The notes beneath the pieces were generated by a model. The model saw only the letters and a program-made list of their open reading frames with translations, was not told the origin of the DNA and searched no databases. Made by a program: the position numbers and the translations under genes. Source: DATAVK01 sp036267755 (lineage in GTDB: Bacteria; Actinomycetota; Actinomycetes; JAFAQI01). Taken from it: a stretch of DNA of 26,476 bases. Positions within the stretch are counted from its first letter, which is position 1; each line of letters begins with the position of its first letter. The stretch spans positions 1-26,476 of the forward strand of contig DATAVK010000001.1 of NCBI GenBank assembly GCA_036267755.1, given 5' to 3'. Shown here in pieces: positions 1 to 7,950 of this stretch.

Positions 1-347
1 ATGAGGGCACCGAGCAGGGCGGAGCCGCCGCCGGTCTCATAGAGCGCCCGCGCCCGGTCGTCGACGGCTTGTTGGGCGGCCGCGGCGGTCGCTTGCTGGT
101 GCTGCAGCGTGCGCGAGGCGCTGACCTGCTTGCCGACCGCCTTGCTGAGTGCCGCCTCGGTCGCGTCGTACCGTTCGGTGGCGACCTCGGCACGAAGCTG
201 GAGTGTCGCGACCGTCTTGGTCAGTGCTGCAGCCTGTGCCTTCGCATTGCTCAGCGGGTCGGCGGCTGCCGACGGAAGCGCGACGCTGCCGGCGACGGCG
301 AGAATCGCGAGCAGCGTGGCACTGTGCCAGAGGGGACGACGGGTCAT
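1..347 (-). CDS. Secreted coiled-coil protein, N-terminal part (probable NlpC/P60-type cell-wall protein), cut by window edge
   Basis: Only the first ~115 residues are inside the window; the gene continues past position 1. The start is the ATG at 347-345, which overlaps the stop of the upstream gene (ATGA, 4 bp), so the two are probably translationally coupled. Residues 1-30 form a Sec signal peptide: MTRR, then a hydrophobic core, ending at SAAA-DP. Residues ~32-100 are Ala/Gln/Lys-rich and helical (LTKTVATLQLRAEVATERYD and following), a coiled coil. The segment DDRARALYETGGGSALLGAL resembles the region after the coiled coil in actinobacterial secreted NlpC/P60 or M23 peptidoglycan hydrolases (RipA-like). 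The catalytic domain is not visible, so the enzymatic assignment is an inference from the N-terminal architecture. Its place beside murJ fits a cell-wall role. Confidence 0.6.
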   Translation of the reverse strand, partial: MTRRPLWHSATLLAILAVAGSVALPSAAADPLSNAKAQAAALTKTVATLQLRAEVATERYDATEAALSKAVGKQVSASRTLQHQQATAAAAQQAVDDRARALYETGGGSALLGAL

Positions 348-745
348 GCCGGGTTGTAGTTCGCTTGGCCCGATTCGGTGACCACGGTGAAGCGCTTCAA
401 GAACCCGATGCGGGAGAACACCACCGTCTTGGCCGTCTTGCGCAGCTCGAGGGTCACGGTGTTGTCCTGGGCGATGCTGAAGCACTTCGCGCAGGCCAGG
501 ACCGTTTCCTTATCGGCCACCGTCGCCTGGCTGGCGGCGTCATAGGCCAGCACGACGTTGTGGTTGGTCTGCCAGTTCTCGCTTGCCGTGTTGGCCGCGT
601 TCTGGGCGTCACTTTCGGTGGAGACGTGCGTCGCGAGAATGGCGACGCCGTCGTACCCGAACACGCCAATGACCGCCAGTACGATTGCCAGCTTCGCGAT
701 GTAGCTGACCCGCACGGCGCCGCTGTCCTTGCCGGTCGCTCGCAT
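344..745 (-). CDS. Small single-pass membrane protein of unknown function, downstream of murJ
   Basis: A 133-residue protein. The ATG at 745 is preceded by a good ribosome binding site (AGGAGG, a few bases upstream). After a short charged N-terminus there is one hydrophobic helix (about residues 14-35, IAKLAIVLAVIGVFGYDGVAIL), then an extracytoplasmic domain of ~95 residues with an ANTAS-type Ala-rich stretch and a CAKC cysteine pair near residues 84-87. The layout (N-terminal helix followed by DAQNAANTASENW) recalls TadE/TadG-like minor pilins, but I cannot place it in a family with confidence. It lies 52 bp after the murJ stop and overlaps the next secreted protein by 4 bp, so it is probably co-transcribed with the envelope block. 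In M. tuberculosis this position after murJ is taken by sigM, which is absent here. Confidence 0.6.
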   Translation of the reverse strand: MRATGKDSGAVRVSYIAKLAIVLAVIGVFGYDGVAILATHVSTESDAQNAANTASENWQTNHNVVLAYDAASQATVADKETVLACAKCFSIAQDNTVTLELRKTAKTVVFSRIGFLKRFTVVTESGQANYNPA

Positions 746-797
746 CGTCCCTCCTCTGATTGAGGATGTCGGCCGACGCGGGGGCCTCCTTAAGAGC

Positions 798-2432
798 TCA
801 GCGGGCGGCGCGTGAATGAATCGGCACCATGCGGAGCAGTTGATCTAGCTCGCGGACCCGCATCCGGCGCACCACGATCCAGAAGATGACGAGCCCGACG
901 CCGCCGGCAGCCACGATCGCGAGCAGGGCGGCCGCCGGACCTTTGCCCGCGTGGTCGGTCACGACCCTCGACACGAGGTACGTCGGAACCGCCGCGATGA
1001 TCGACGCGACAACTAGCCGGACGTGGGTCCGGATCACGTGGGTGGGCCGGCTCGGTGTCATCCGATGACGGAGCAGAATGGCGAACCAGATCGTCCCCAC
1101 CAGGTAGGACAGCGAGTAGCCGAGACCCAGCCCGATGATCTTGTCCCGGCCGTGCAAGGTGATGAGCAGGACGACGTCGGCGGCCAGGTTGACGGCGGTG
1201 ACGCCGATGTTCACGAGCATCGGTGTCCGTGAGTCACGCACCGCGAGCCACGCCCGCAGCTGCATCTGGAAGGCCGAGAACGGCACCAGCCCGACGCCGA
1301 AGGCGGCCAGCAGCTCCCCGATCAGCCGGGCCTGCTCCGCGGTCGTGTTCCCGTGGTCGAACATGACGGTCGCGATCGGTACGCCGAGCAGCACGAGGAG
1401 CACCGTGGCCGGAACGAGCAGGACGCCGGCGACCGACAACCCCTCCGCCAGCGTGCCGACCACCCCGGGCTCGTCGCCCGCTGCCGCGCTGCGGCTCATG
1501 CCGGGGAACAGTGCCGTGATCACGGTCACGCCGACCACGGCGTAGGGAAGCTGGAAGACCACGAACGCGTACGAGTACCCGCCGAAGCCGATGCCGTGGC
1601 TGCCCTGTGCCTTGTCGGCGAGGTTCGTGATGGCGGCGAAGGCGAGCTGGTTGGTAACGACGTACCCGAACGCCCACGCGGCGAACGGACCGGCCCGGCG
1701 CAGACCAGCGCCTCGCCAGTCCCATCGGAACCGCATCCGGAACCCCGAGTGCCGAAGCGCCGGGATCAACGCGATGGTCTGGATGATCACCCCTGCGGTC
1801 GTCCCGATGGCCAGGATGTGGGTCTCGGTCGAGGTGAGCTCGCCGGCGCGGGCGCTCCGGTGGCTGATCACGAGGAAGAGCGCCCCGGTGCCGATCACTG
1901 TCAGGTTGTTGAGGACAGGCGCCCACATCGGGGCGGCGAACCTGCCGCGCACGTTGAGGACGGCCCCGATCGTCGCTCCCACGCCGTAGAAGAACAGCTG
2001 CGGCAGGAAGTAGCGGGCGAAGGTCGTGGCGAGCATCCGGCCGGTAGGGGTGAGCTGGTCGCCGTAGACCGCGATGACGAGCGGGGCAGCGACCACGGCG
2101 ATGACCGCGACCACCGCCAGCGACACCGTGACCATGGTCAGCAGCCGCTGGGCGTAGGCGACGCCGTCGTCCTCGTCGTCGTGAGCCGCCTGGACCAGCA
2201 GCGGCACGACGACCGACGTCAGGACGCCGCCGAGCAGCAGGTCGTAAAGCGCGTTCGGCACCGTGTTGGCGACGTTGTAGGCGTTGGACAGCGTCGCCGA
2301 GCCGATCGCGGCCGCGATCACCAACGTGCGCAGGAATCCGGTGAGCCGCGACGCGACCGTCCCGAGCGCGATTACTGTCCCGCTGCGCGCCAACGTGGCC
2401 GTGGCGGACGGCGTCGCCTCGGTGGTGCTCAC
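798..2432 (-). CDS. murJ: Lipid II flippase MurJ (MviN family)
   Basis: A 544-residue polytopic membrane protein of the MOP superfamily that flips lipid II across the cytoplasmic membrane for peptidoglycan synthesis. The N-terminus carries the family signature (GTVASRLTGFLRTLVIAAAI, then SNAYNVANTVPNALYDLLLGG), followed by about 14 hydrophobic helices to the end. Start: GTG at 2432, seven bases after the DUF6049 stop; no strong Shine-Dalgarno is visible, so it is probably read by coupling. The length is normal for a bare MurJ. The M. tuberculosis homologue (Rv3910) is about twice as long because it has C-terminal pseudokinase and sugar-binding domains; those are absent, so FhaA-type regulation through a pseudokinase is not expected. 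The order NUDIX-DUF6049-murJ is typical for actinobacteria. Confidence 0.95.
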   Translation of the reverse strand: MSTTEATPSATATLARSGTVIALGTVASRLTGFLRTLVIAAAIGSATLSNAYNVANTVPNALYDLLLGGVLTSVVVPLLVQAAHDDEDDGVAYAQRLLTMVTVSLAVVAVIAVVAAPLVIAVYGDQLTPTGRMLATTFARYFLPQLFFYGVGATIGAVLNVRGRFAAPMWAPVLNNLTVIGTGALFLVISHRSARAGELTSTETHILAIGTTAGVIIQTIALIPALRHSGFRMRFRWDWRGAGLRRAGPFAAWAFGYVVTNQLAFAAITNLADKAQGSHGIGFGGYSYAFVVFQLPYAVVGVTVITALFPGMSRSAAAGDEPGVVGTLAEGLSVAGVLLVPATVLLVLLGVPIATVMFDHGNTTAEQARLIGELLAAFGVGLVPFSAFQMQLRAWLAVRDSRTPMLVNIGVTAVNLAADVVLLITLHGRDKIIGLGLGYSLSYLVGTIWFAILLRHRMTPSRPTHVIRTHVRLVVASIIAAVPTYLVSRVVTDHAGKGPAAALLAIVAAGGVGLVIFWIVVRRMRVRELDQLLRMVPIHSRAAR

Positions 2433-2439
2433 GGCGTGC

Positions 2440-4638
2440 TCACGCGGTGGCGCGCGCGGCGCGTTTCGCGTTCAGCGCCCGCCGGGTGAGCCGGATCGCG
2501 ACGGCGATCAGCAGCGCGATGGTCGCGGCGGCGGTGATGACCAGGGTGATCGTGCCGTACGCCGTCGACCGGACGTAGAGCTGCACCGAGGCGCCGTACC
2601 GATGCAGGTTCGGGGTGAGCAGGCGCACCTGCATCGGGAAGACGCCAGACGTCTTGGCGGTGGCTCGGAGCGGAACCGAGACCTGGGTGTTCGCCGGGAT
2701 GGCGATCACCGATGTCCGGCCGGCGTTGGCGACTCCGAGGCGCTGGTTGCGGTCGACCTGGACGATCACCCGCACCGGGGTGTCGAGACCGTTGGACACG
2801 GTGATCGGGACCTTGCCGTTGTGGCTGGTGAGCGTGACGAAGCTGCCCTTGGGAGTCGCGATCTTGACCTGGCTCATCTCGCTGTCCAGGTCGCCGCGGA
2901 AGGTGGTCAACGCGGTGTTGCGCGCCGCCGTGTCGGTCCGGTACGCCGAGGACAGCAGCCGCTGCAACGCCGCGTCGTAGTTCGCCGCCGCCGCAGCGTC
3001 GGAGGTGAGGACGGTCCCGAACCCGACCAGTTGACTGCGCAGCACGCGGACCTGCTGGAGGTAGGACTGGCGCAGCTCGGCGTGCTTGGCCGAGCTCGGA
3101 TAGTCCAGCGCGCCTCGGTCCACGCGCGTGTACGGCGGGCTGAGCAGCACTCCAGGCAGCGAAGCGGGGGCGAGCCAGGGCACGTTCGCCGTGTCGTTGA
3201 GCAGGGCGCTCGCATAGCTGGCAGTGGGTTGCCAGCGTCGTACCGGCGCCACCACGACGCTGCGCTCCTGGGACGGAGCCTCGGCCTCGATCATCAAGGT
3301 CTCGGCGAGGAATCGCTGCAGGTCGAGAGCGGATTGGGTGTGGTTCGTCGCCCCCTGGTCAACGATGCTCGAGATCCCCGAGTCGAACACGATCGTGTTC
3401 AGCTCGCCGTCACCGGTCTGCTCCGGCGTGCGGGCGGACGGCGTCTCGCTCGGCTGGCCACCGACGATCGGCAGCGCATCGCTCGACAGCAGCACCGACG
3501 TGCTTCCCGTGGAGAACATCGTGGCGAGGGTGCGCGAGTCGGCGAAACCGTTGACTGGCCATGCCAGGTCCAGCAGGTGGCTGTCCGGCAGCTCCTTGCT
3601 GAGCTGATCACGGCCGGCGGCAGTCGCCACACCGACCTCGCTCGCGAGGCCGCCGCGAACCGCCGCGACCTGGTCGGGGTCGCCATACGGAAGCGGTACG
3701 ACGTCGGCCCCCGCCAACGCACTGTTCAGCTGGCTCAACCATGCGGTTGCGGCGGCCCGGCCCTTGCCCGTCGTGGTGTGTCCGTTGGCGGCGCGGACCG
3801 TGTAGCCCTTGCTCATCAGCGTGGCGTCCTGGACCAGCATCGGGTCGATCGCCCACGCCACCGGCACCGCGGGCGCTGCGGCCCGATGGTGGCGATGATG
3901 ACGCCCAGTCGGTGGGGGAGCGACTGGGTGCTCGGCGGCGTCCCCCGCATGCACCAGCCCCTCGAGCCGGCCCTGGCCGCTCAGCTCGGGCGCGAGGGCG
4001 TCGTCGAGCCACGCATTTCCCACCCCGCGGTGCGGTCGGTCGACCAGCGGCCATACCCAGGCCAGCTGGATCGGTGTCCCGCCACCGGGCACGCTCCGGG
4101 GCGCCCAGGGCAGGAAGGTGCGCAGCGTTCCCGACTCGCTGAGCTTCGCGGCGTTGAACCCGATAGCGACGATGCCCAGCTCTCGGACCTGCCAGGGACC
4201 GCCGGCGGGCAGCAGGCTGGTGAGGGTGGTGGCCGGCACCGTGATCTGAAAGCCGGCGGTCGCCCCGGCACCCAGCCGGTCGCTGCCGAGCGGCGTCGCG
4301 CTCCCGAGGCTCTCGAAGCCGTTCAACGACAGGCTGGCAGTGGGATCGTCGGCGAAGTCATCGAACTGGCTGCGCGAGCCCACCGGTCCGCCGATCGAGA
4401 GCTGGACGGCCGGGTCGTTGACGGGGGTCGCCGTCAGGTTGCGGACGGTGCCGCTCACGACGACGTTCTGGCCGGGCTGCGGCGCGATCGGGGTGAGGCC
4501 GGTGAGCGTGACGACCAGTGCCGGCGGGGCAGTCTGTTGGGCGGATGCCGCCGGCTCGCCGAGCGAACCCGACAGCGGCAGCGCGACCAGCGTCGTGGCC
4601 GTCAGCGCGGCGGCGATCCGCCGTGCCCTTCCGCTCAC
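2440..4638 (-). CDS. DUF6049 family secreted, C-terminally membrane-anchored protein (Rv3909-like)
   Basis: A 732-residue protein of unknown function, conserved between the NUDIX gene and murJ in actinobacteria. It has a signal peptide (residues ~1-34, ending near EPAASAQQ), a large extracytoplasmic region, and one C-terminal helix (about 693-715, ITLVITAAATIALLIAVAI) followed by a basic cytoplasmic tail. The first ~160 residues look like an immunoglobulin-like/NEW3-type beta domain (PGQNVVVSGTVRNLTATPV); another beta domain lies near residues 600-690. A His-rich patch (GRHHRHH) sits near residue 252 in a probable linker. Start: GTG at 4638, overlapping the NUDIX stop by 4 bp (GTGA). The fixed linkage to murJ suggests a role at the outer face of the membrane in cell-wall assembly; this is inference. 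Confidence 0.88.
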   Translation of the reverse strand: MSGRARRIAAALTATTLVALPLSGSLGEPAASAQQTAPPALVVTLTGLTPIAPQPGQNVVVSGTVRNLTATPVNDPAVQLSIGGPVGSRSQFDDFADDPTASLSLNGFESLGSATPLGSDRLGAGATAGFQITVPATTLTSLLPAGGPWQVRELGIVAIGFNAAKLSESGTLRTFLPWAPRSVPGGGTPIQLAWVWPLVDRPHRGVGNAWLDDALAPELSGQGRLEGLVHAGDAAEHPVAPPPTGRHHRHHRAAAPAVPVAWAIDPMLVQDATLMSKGYTVRAANGHTTTGKGRAAATAWLSQLNSALAGADVVPLPYGDPDQVAAVRGGLASEVGVATAAGRDQLSKELPDSHLLDLAWPVNGFADSRTLATMFSTGSTSVLLSSDALPIVGGQPSETPSARTPEQTGDGELNTIVFDSGISSIVDQGATNHTQSALDLQRFLAETLMIEAEAPSQERSVVVAPVRRWQPTASYASALLNDTANVPWLAPASLPGVLLSPPYTRVDRGALDYPSSAKHAELRQSYLQQVRVLRSQLVGFGTVLTSDAAAAANYDAALQRLLSSAYRTDTAARNTALTTFRGDLDSEMSQVKIATPKGSFVTLTSHNGKVPITVSNGLDTPVRVIVQVDRNQRLGVANAGRTSVIAIPANTQVSVPLRATAKTSGVFPMQVRLLTPNLHRYGASVQLYVRSTAYGTITLVITAAATIALLIAVAIRLTRRALNAKRAARATA

Positions 4639-5096
4639 GCGGTGTCCATGAGCAGCGATGGCACCTGTTCGACCAGGCGCCGCTCATCGGCGTACGCCAG
4701 TCGATCACCGAGCTCGGCGAGCGGGACCCACTCCACCTGCTCGACCTCGATGTCCTCGTCGCTGAGCTCGCCGGCCTGCGCGAGCAGCAGGAAATGGTGC
4801 ACGGTCTTGTGCACCCGCCGCCCCTCGGCGACGAACCAGAAGTCGATGGTGCCGAGTGGGGCGAGCACCCGGCCGGTGATGCCGGTCTCCTCGGCGACCT
4901 CGCGGACTGCGGTGTCCTCGTGGGTCTCGCCGGCCTCGACATGGCCCTTCGGGAGCGACCACAGCAGCCGGCCGCGCCGGTCGAGCCGTCCGATCAACGC
5001 GGCGCGCGGCTCACCGCCGTCGGCCACATCGACCACGAGGCCGCCGGCCGAGGTCTCCTCCACCCGCCGCAACCGGGGTCGAGACGGCGCTGGCAT
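4635..5096 (-). CDS. NUDIX hydrolase (MutT4-like)
   Basis: A 153-residue NUDIX hydrolase, expected to hydrolyse a nucleoside diphosphate linked to another group, using divalent metal. A complete NUDIX box is visible at residues 51-73 (G-x5-E-x7-REV-x-EE-x-GI, from GHVEAGE to REVAEETGI), so the catalytic glutamates are intact. WSLPKGHVEAGE is typical of the MutT/diadenosine polyphosphate hydrolase group. The M. tuberculosis positional homologue is MutT4 (Rv3908); the substrate cannot be told from sequence. It is first in the operon with DUF6049 and murJ. The ATG at 5096 lies six bases after a TACGAT -10-like element, so the mRNA is probably leaderless. It is divergent from the CCA-adding enzyme gene. 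Confidence 0.93.
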   Translation of the reverse strand: MPAPSRPRLRRVEETSAGGLVVDVADGGEPRAALIGRLDRRGRLLWSLPKGHVEAGETHEDTAVREVAEETGITGRVLAPLGTIDFWFVAEGRRVHKTVHHFLLLAQAGELSDEDIEVEQVEWVPLAELGDRLAYADERRLVEQVPSLLMDTA

Positions 5097-5102
5097 GACC
5101 CG

Positions 5103-5149
5103 ATCGTAGGGCGACGCAACGGCAGGTCAGCGGCACTCACTCGTAGTCT
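5103..5149. promoter_or_regulatory. Back-to-back leaderless promoters for the NUDIX and CCA-enzyme genes
   Basis: Only 59 bp separate the two divergent start codons. On the minus strand TACGAT (plus coordinates 5103-5108) ends six bases before the NUDIX ATG, with CTGACC (5125-5130) 16 bp upstream as a possible -35. On the plus strand TAGTCT (5144-5149) ends six bases before the GTG at 5156. Both match the actinobacterial TAnnnT -10 consensus at a distance that puts transcription starts on or next to the start codons. No Shine-Dalgarno is present for either gene. This is inference from spacing; the plus-strand promoter has no good -35. Confidence 0.5.
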
Positions 5150-5155
5150 CGTCGC

Positions 5156-6607
5156 GTGCCGTCGCAGACTCCGAAGTGGATCCGGGACGCCGCCAGGCGT
5201 GCCGTCCGCGAGCTGCTGCGCATCTCGCCGGTCACCGACCTGTTGGCGGGACCGTTCGCGGCGGCGGGCCACCAGCTCTGGATCGTCGGCGGTCCGGTCC
5301 GTGACGCGCTGCTCGGTCGTGAGGCCGCGGACCTGGATTTCACGACCGATGCGCACCCCGAGGTCGTCCTAGACCTGGTGTCCTCGCTGGGGCCAACCTG
5401 GACGACGGGGATCAGCTTCGGAACCGTCGGGGTGCATGTCGCAGGTCACCGCTGCGAGATCACGACGTTTCGCAGTGACGCCTACGACCCCTCGACCCGC
5501 AAGCCGGAGGTGGTCTACGGGACGTCGATCGAGACCGACCTGGCCCGCCGCGACTTCACCGTGAACGCGATGGCCGTCGGCCTTCCGCTCGACGCCGCCC
5601 ACCCCATCGTCGACCCGTTCGGTGGCCTGGTCGACCTGGCGGCCGGCCGGCTACGGACTCCGGTCGAGCCGGCTCGTTCCTTCGGTGACGACCCACTGCG
5701 GATGCTGCGAGCGGCGCGGTTCGCTGCCCAGCTCGGTGCCACCGTCGACCCGGACGCCGTCGAGGCGATCCGCGAGATGGGTGGCCGGCTGGAGATCGTG
5801 AGCGCCGAGCGGATCCGCGACGAGCTCGACAAGCTGATGCTTTCGGCGCAACCGCGTCGCGGCTTAGAGCTGCTCGTCGACACCGGCCTCGCGCAGTACT
5901 TCCTGCCGGAGCTCAGCCGGCTCAAGGAGACGGTCGACGAGCACGGCCGGCACAAGGACGTCTACGCCCACACCCTCATCGTGCTCGAGCAGGCGATCGC
6001 CCTAGAGCCGGACGGCCCGGACCTCGTGCTCCGGCTCGCGGCGCTGCTGCACGACATCGGTAAGCCCAAGACGAAGTCGATCGAGCTGGACGGGAAGGTC
6101 TCGTTCCACTATCACGACGTCGTCGGTGCCGCGATGGCCCGCCAACGGCTCGCGGCGCTGCGCTATCCCCGCGAGGTCGTCGACGACGTGTCTCGGCTGG
6201 TCGAGCTGCACCTGCGCTTCCACGGCTACTCGGGCGGCACTTGGACCGACGCGGCCGTACGTCGCTACGTCCGCGACGCCGGGCCGCTGCTGGAGCGACT
6301 GCACCGGCTGACCCGCTCCGACTGCACCACGCGCAACGCCCGCAAGGCACGGGCATTGGCATCGGCGTACGACTCCCTCGAGGCGCGGATCGCGGAGCTG
6401 TCGGCCCAGGAGGATCTCGAGCGGATCCGACCGGATCTCGACGGCAACCAGATCATGGCGCTGCTCGACATCCCGCCCGGGCCGTTGGTGGGCAAGGCCT
6501 ACCAGCACCTGCTCGGGTTGCGGATGGAGAACGGGCCCATGGACTACGACGACGCGGTGGCCGCGCTGCGCGAGTGGGGCGCCGAGAACCTGTTGCGGGA
6601 CGCGTAG
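5156..6607 (+). CDS. cca: CCA tRNA nucleotidyltransferase with HD domain
   Basis: A 483-residue class II tRNA nucleotidyltransferase that adds or repairs the 3'-CCA of tRNAs (often annotated pcnA in actinobacteria). The head domain shows VGGPVRD (44-50) and the metal-binding DLDF pair D59/D61. The ARRDFTVNAMA motif lies near 130-140, followed by the RNA-binding helical region (SFGDDPLRMLRAARFA, 175-190). An HD phosphohydrolase-like domain follows, with LLHDIGKPK (H299/D300) and upstream histidines around 265-272, as in the actinobacterial CCA/HD enzymes. Start: GTG at 5156, probably leaderless. The last 64 bp overlap the convergent MFS gene. The position next to the NUDIX-DUF6049-murJ block is conserved in actinobacteria. 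Confidence 0.95.
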   Translation: MPSQTPKWIRDAARRAVRELLRISPVTDLLAGPFAAAGHQLWIVGGPVRDALLGREAADLDFTTDAHPEVVLDLVSSLGPTWTTGISFGTVGVHVAGHRCEITTFRSDAYDPSTRKPEVVYGTSIETDLARRDFTVNAMAVGLPLDAAHPIVDPFGGLVDLAAGRLRTPVEPARSFGDDPLRMLRAARFAAQLGATVDPDAVEAIREMGGRLEIVSAERIRDELDKLMLSAQPRRGLELLVDTGLAQYFLPELSRLKETVDEHGRHKDVYAHTLIVLEQAIALEPDGPDLVLRLAALLHDIGKPKTKSIELDGKVSFHYHDVVGAAMARQRLAALRYPREVVDDVSRLVELHLRFHGYSGGTWTDAAVRRYVRDAGPLLERLHRLTRSDCTTRNARKARALASAYDSLEARIAELSAQEDLERIRPDLDGNQIMALLDIPPGPLVGKAYQHLLGLRMENGPMDYDDAVAALREWGAENLLRDA

Positions 6608-7854
6608 GCGACAGCGATCGCGGCGTACCCCACCGCCATGACGACGACGGCGAGCGGCGAGCGGCCCGACTCCGGCAGCAGGAATGCGGCGACGAGCGCC
6701 GCCGCGACGAAGCTGACGTTGAACAACGTGTCGTAGAAGGCGAAGACGCGGCCGCGGAAGTCGTCGTCGACCGAAGCCTGGACCAGCGAGTCGACGCAGA
6801 CCTTGGTGGCTTGCGTGGCGAAGCCGAAGCAGACGGCCGAGCCGATCTGACCGGCCATCGTGACGGGGAGCTCGAGGCAGAATCCGGCGACGGCGAGGCC
6901 CGCCGTCACGATCCAGATCCACCGCTGGGTCCCGATCCGCGCGGTGATCCACGGCGTCACGGCTGCGGCGGTGACCAGGCCGATCCCGTTCGCCGTGACC
7001 ACCTGGCCGAGGCCGACCAAGCCGGCGCGCAGCAGCCCGTGGCTGACGAACACGTTGCGATAGAGCAGGACGGTCATGATCGTCCACAACCCGTAGAACA
7101 ACCGCTGGGCGCTGATCACGGCGAGTGCCCAGGCCGCCACCGGGCGGCTGCGCACGTGCCGAGCGCCGTCACGCAGGCCGGCGGCGACGGTGGTGAGCTG
7201 GGCGAGCAAGGGCGACGTGTCGAGGTCGCGAGGACCGAGGGAATCGGCTGGGAGCCGTCGGGCCAGGGCGGCCGAGCCGAGATACGCGGCGGCCGCGACC
7301 AATGTCACGAACGCGTCGCCGGCGGCGTCGCGACCGACGACCGTGCGCAGCGACAGGCCGATCAGGCCGCCGAGGATGGTCACCAACGTCCCAGCGGTCG
7401 GGCTCACGGCGTTGGCCAGCACCAGCTGGTCACCGGCCACGACATTCGGCAGTGCCGCCGACAACGCGGCGAGGTAGAACCGGTTCACCGACAGCGCCGC
7501 GAGGGCGGCCACCGTGAACCCGAGACCGGAGGGGCCTTCCTGCCGCAGCAGGAGCGCGGCGAGCACCACGATCGCCGCGCGGACCAGGGTGCCGCGCACC
7601 AGGATCCGCTGGCGTCGCCAGCGGTCGAGGAACACCCCGGCGAATGGTCCGATCAGGCTGTAGGGCAGCAGCAGGACGACGAAGCCTGTTGCTACCTGGA
7701 TCGGGCCGGTCCGTTTGGTGGGGTCGAACACGACGGCGCTCACCAGGCTCGCCTGGAACAGACCGTCAGCAGTTTGTGAGCTCAGCCGGGTGACGAGCAG
7801 CCGGCGGAACAGCGGCTGCTGCCACAGCTCCCGCAACGCCGTCGCTCGGCTCAC
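6544..7854 (-). CDS. MFS transporter (probable drug/siderophore-type exporter)
   Basis: A 436-residue major facilitator superfamily protein with about 12 hydrophobic segments. Between helices 2 and 3 it has the family motif-A region (GPFAGVFLDRWRRQRILV), and a central cytoplasmic loop around residues 205-235. The overall form (LFRRLLVTRLSSQTADGLFQ at the start) resembles the MFS_3/EntS-like exporter group; the substrate is unknown. Start: GTG at 7854. An upstream ATG at 7859 hits a stop after two codons. A TAGCGT element (plus 7861-7866) ends six bases before the GTG, so the mRNA is probably leaderless. The 3' end runs 64 bp into the convergent CCA gene, so the two transcripts are complementary there. 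Confidence 0.9.
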   Translation of the reverse strand: MSRATALRELWQQPLFRRLLVTRLSSQTADGLFQASLVSAVVFDPTKRTGPIQVATGFVVLLLPYSLIGPFAGVFLDRWRRQRILVRGTLVRAAIVVLAALLLRQEGPSGLGFTVAALAALSVNRFYLAALSAALPNVVAGDQLVLANAVSPTAGTLVTILGGLIGLSLRTVVGRDAAGDAFVTLVAAAAYLGSAALARRLPADSLGPRDLDTSPLLAQLTTVAAGLRDGARHVRSRPVAAWALAVISAQRLFYGLWTIMTVLLYRNVFVSHGLLRAGLVGLGQVVTANGIGLVTAAAVTPWITARIGTQRWIWIVTAGLAVAGFCLELPVTMAGQIGSAVCFGFATQATKVCVDSLVQASVDDDFRGRVFAFYDTLFNVSFVAAALVAAFLLPESGRSPLAVVVMAVGYAAIAVAYASRNRFSAPHSRSAATASS

Positions 7855-7860
7855 GGCATC

Positions 7861-7866
7861 ACGCTA
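7861..7866 (-). promoter_or_regulatory. -10 element (TAGCGT) of the MFS gene, leaderless type
   Basis: On the minus strand TAGCGT matches TAnnnT and ends six bases before the GTG start at 7854. That places the transcription start at or one base from the start codon. No clear -35 and no Shine-Dalgarno are seen. Confidence 0.4.
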
Positions 7867-7892
7867 GACGCGACGACCCGGGTCCGGACGTG

Positions 7893-7929
7893 CGACGACC
7901 CGGAGCCGGTCGTGCGCTCCGGGTCGTCG
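7893..7929 (-). terminator. Perfect 14-bp inverted repeat downstream of ino1 (probable terminator, no U-tract)
   Basis: The arms CGACGACCCGGAGC (7893-7906) and GCTCCGGGTCGTCG (7916-7929) are perfectly complementary, with a 9-base loop. The hairpin begins 21 bases after the ino1 stop (7951) and lies before the MFS start on the same strand. No T-run follows it, which is common for actinobacterial terminators. A third partial copy of the left arm (CGACGACCCGG, 7871-7881) lies next to it and could compete for pairing with the right arm. Confidence 0.6.
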
Positions 7930-7950
7930 GTGAGGCGGGTGGTGCCGCGA

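Noticed and set aside
2284..5109. 941-codon open frame on plus, antisense to murJ, DUF6049 and NUDIX
   Set aside because: Arg/Gly/Asp-rich composition with no domain or membrane pattern; it is the GC-rich shadow of well-supported genes on the other strand.
6241..7779. 512-codon open frame on plus over the CCA and MFS genes
   Set aside because: Spans two real genes and their boundary; composition typical of a GC-rich antisense shadow.
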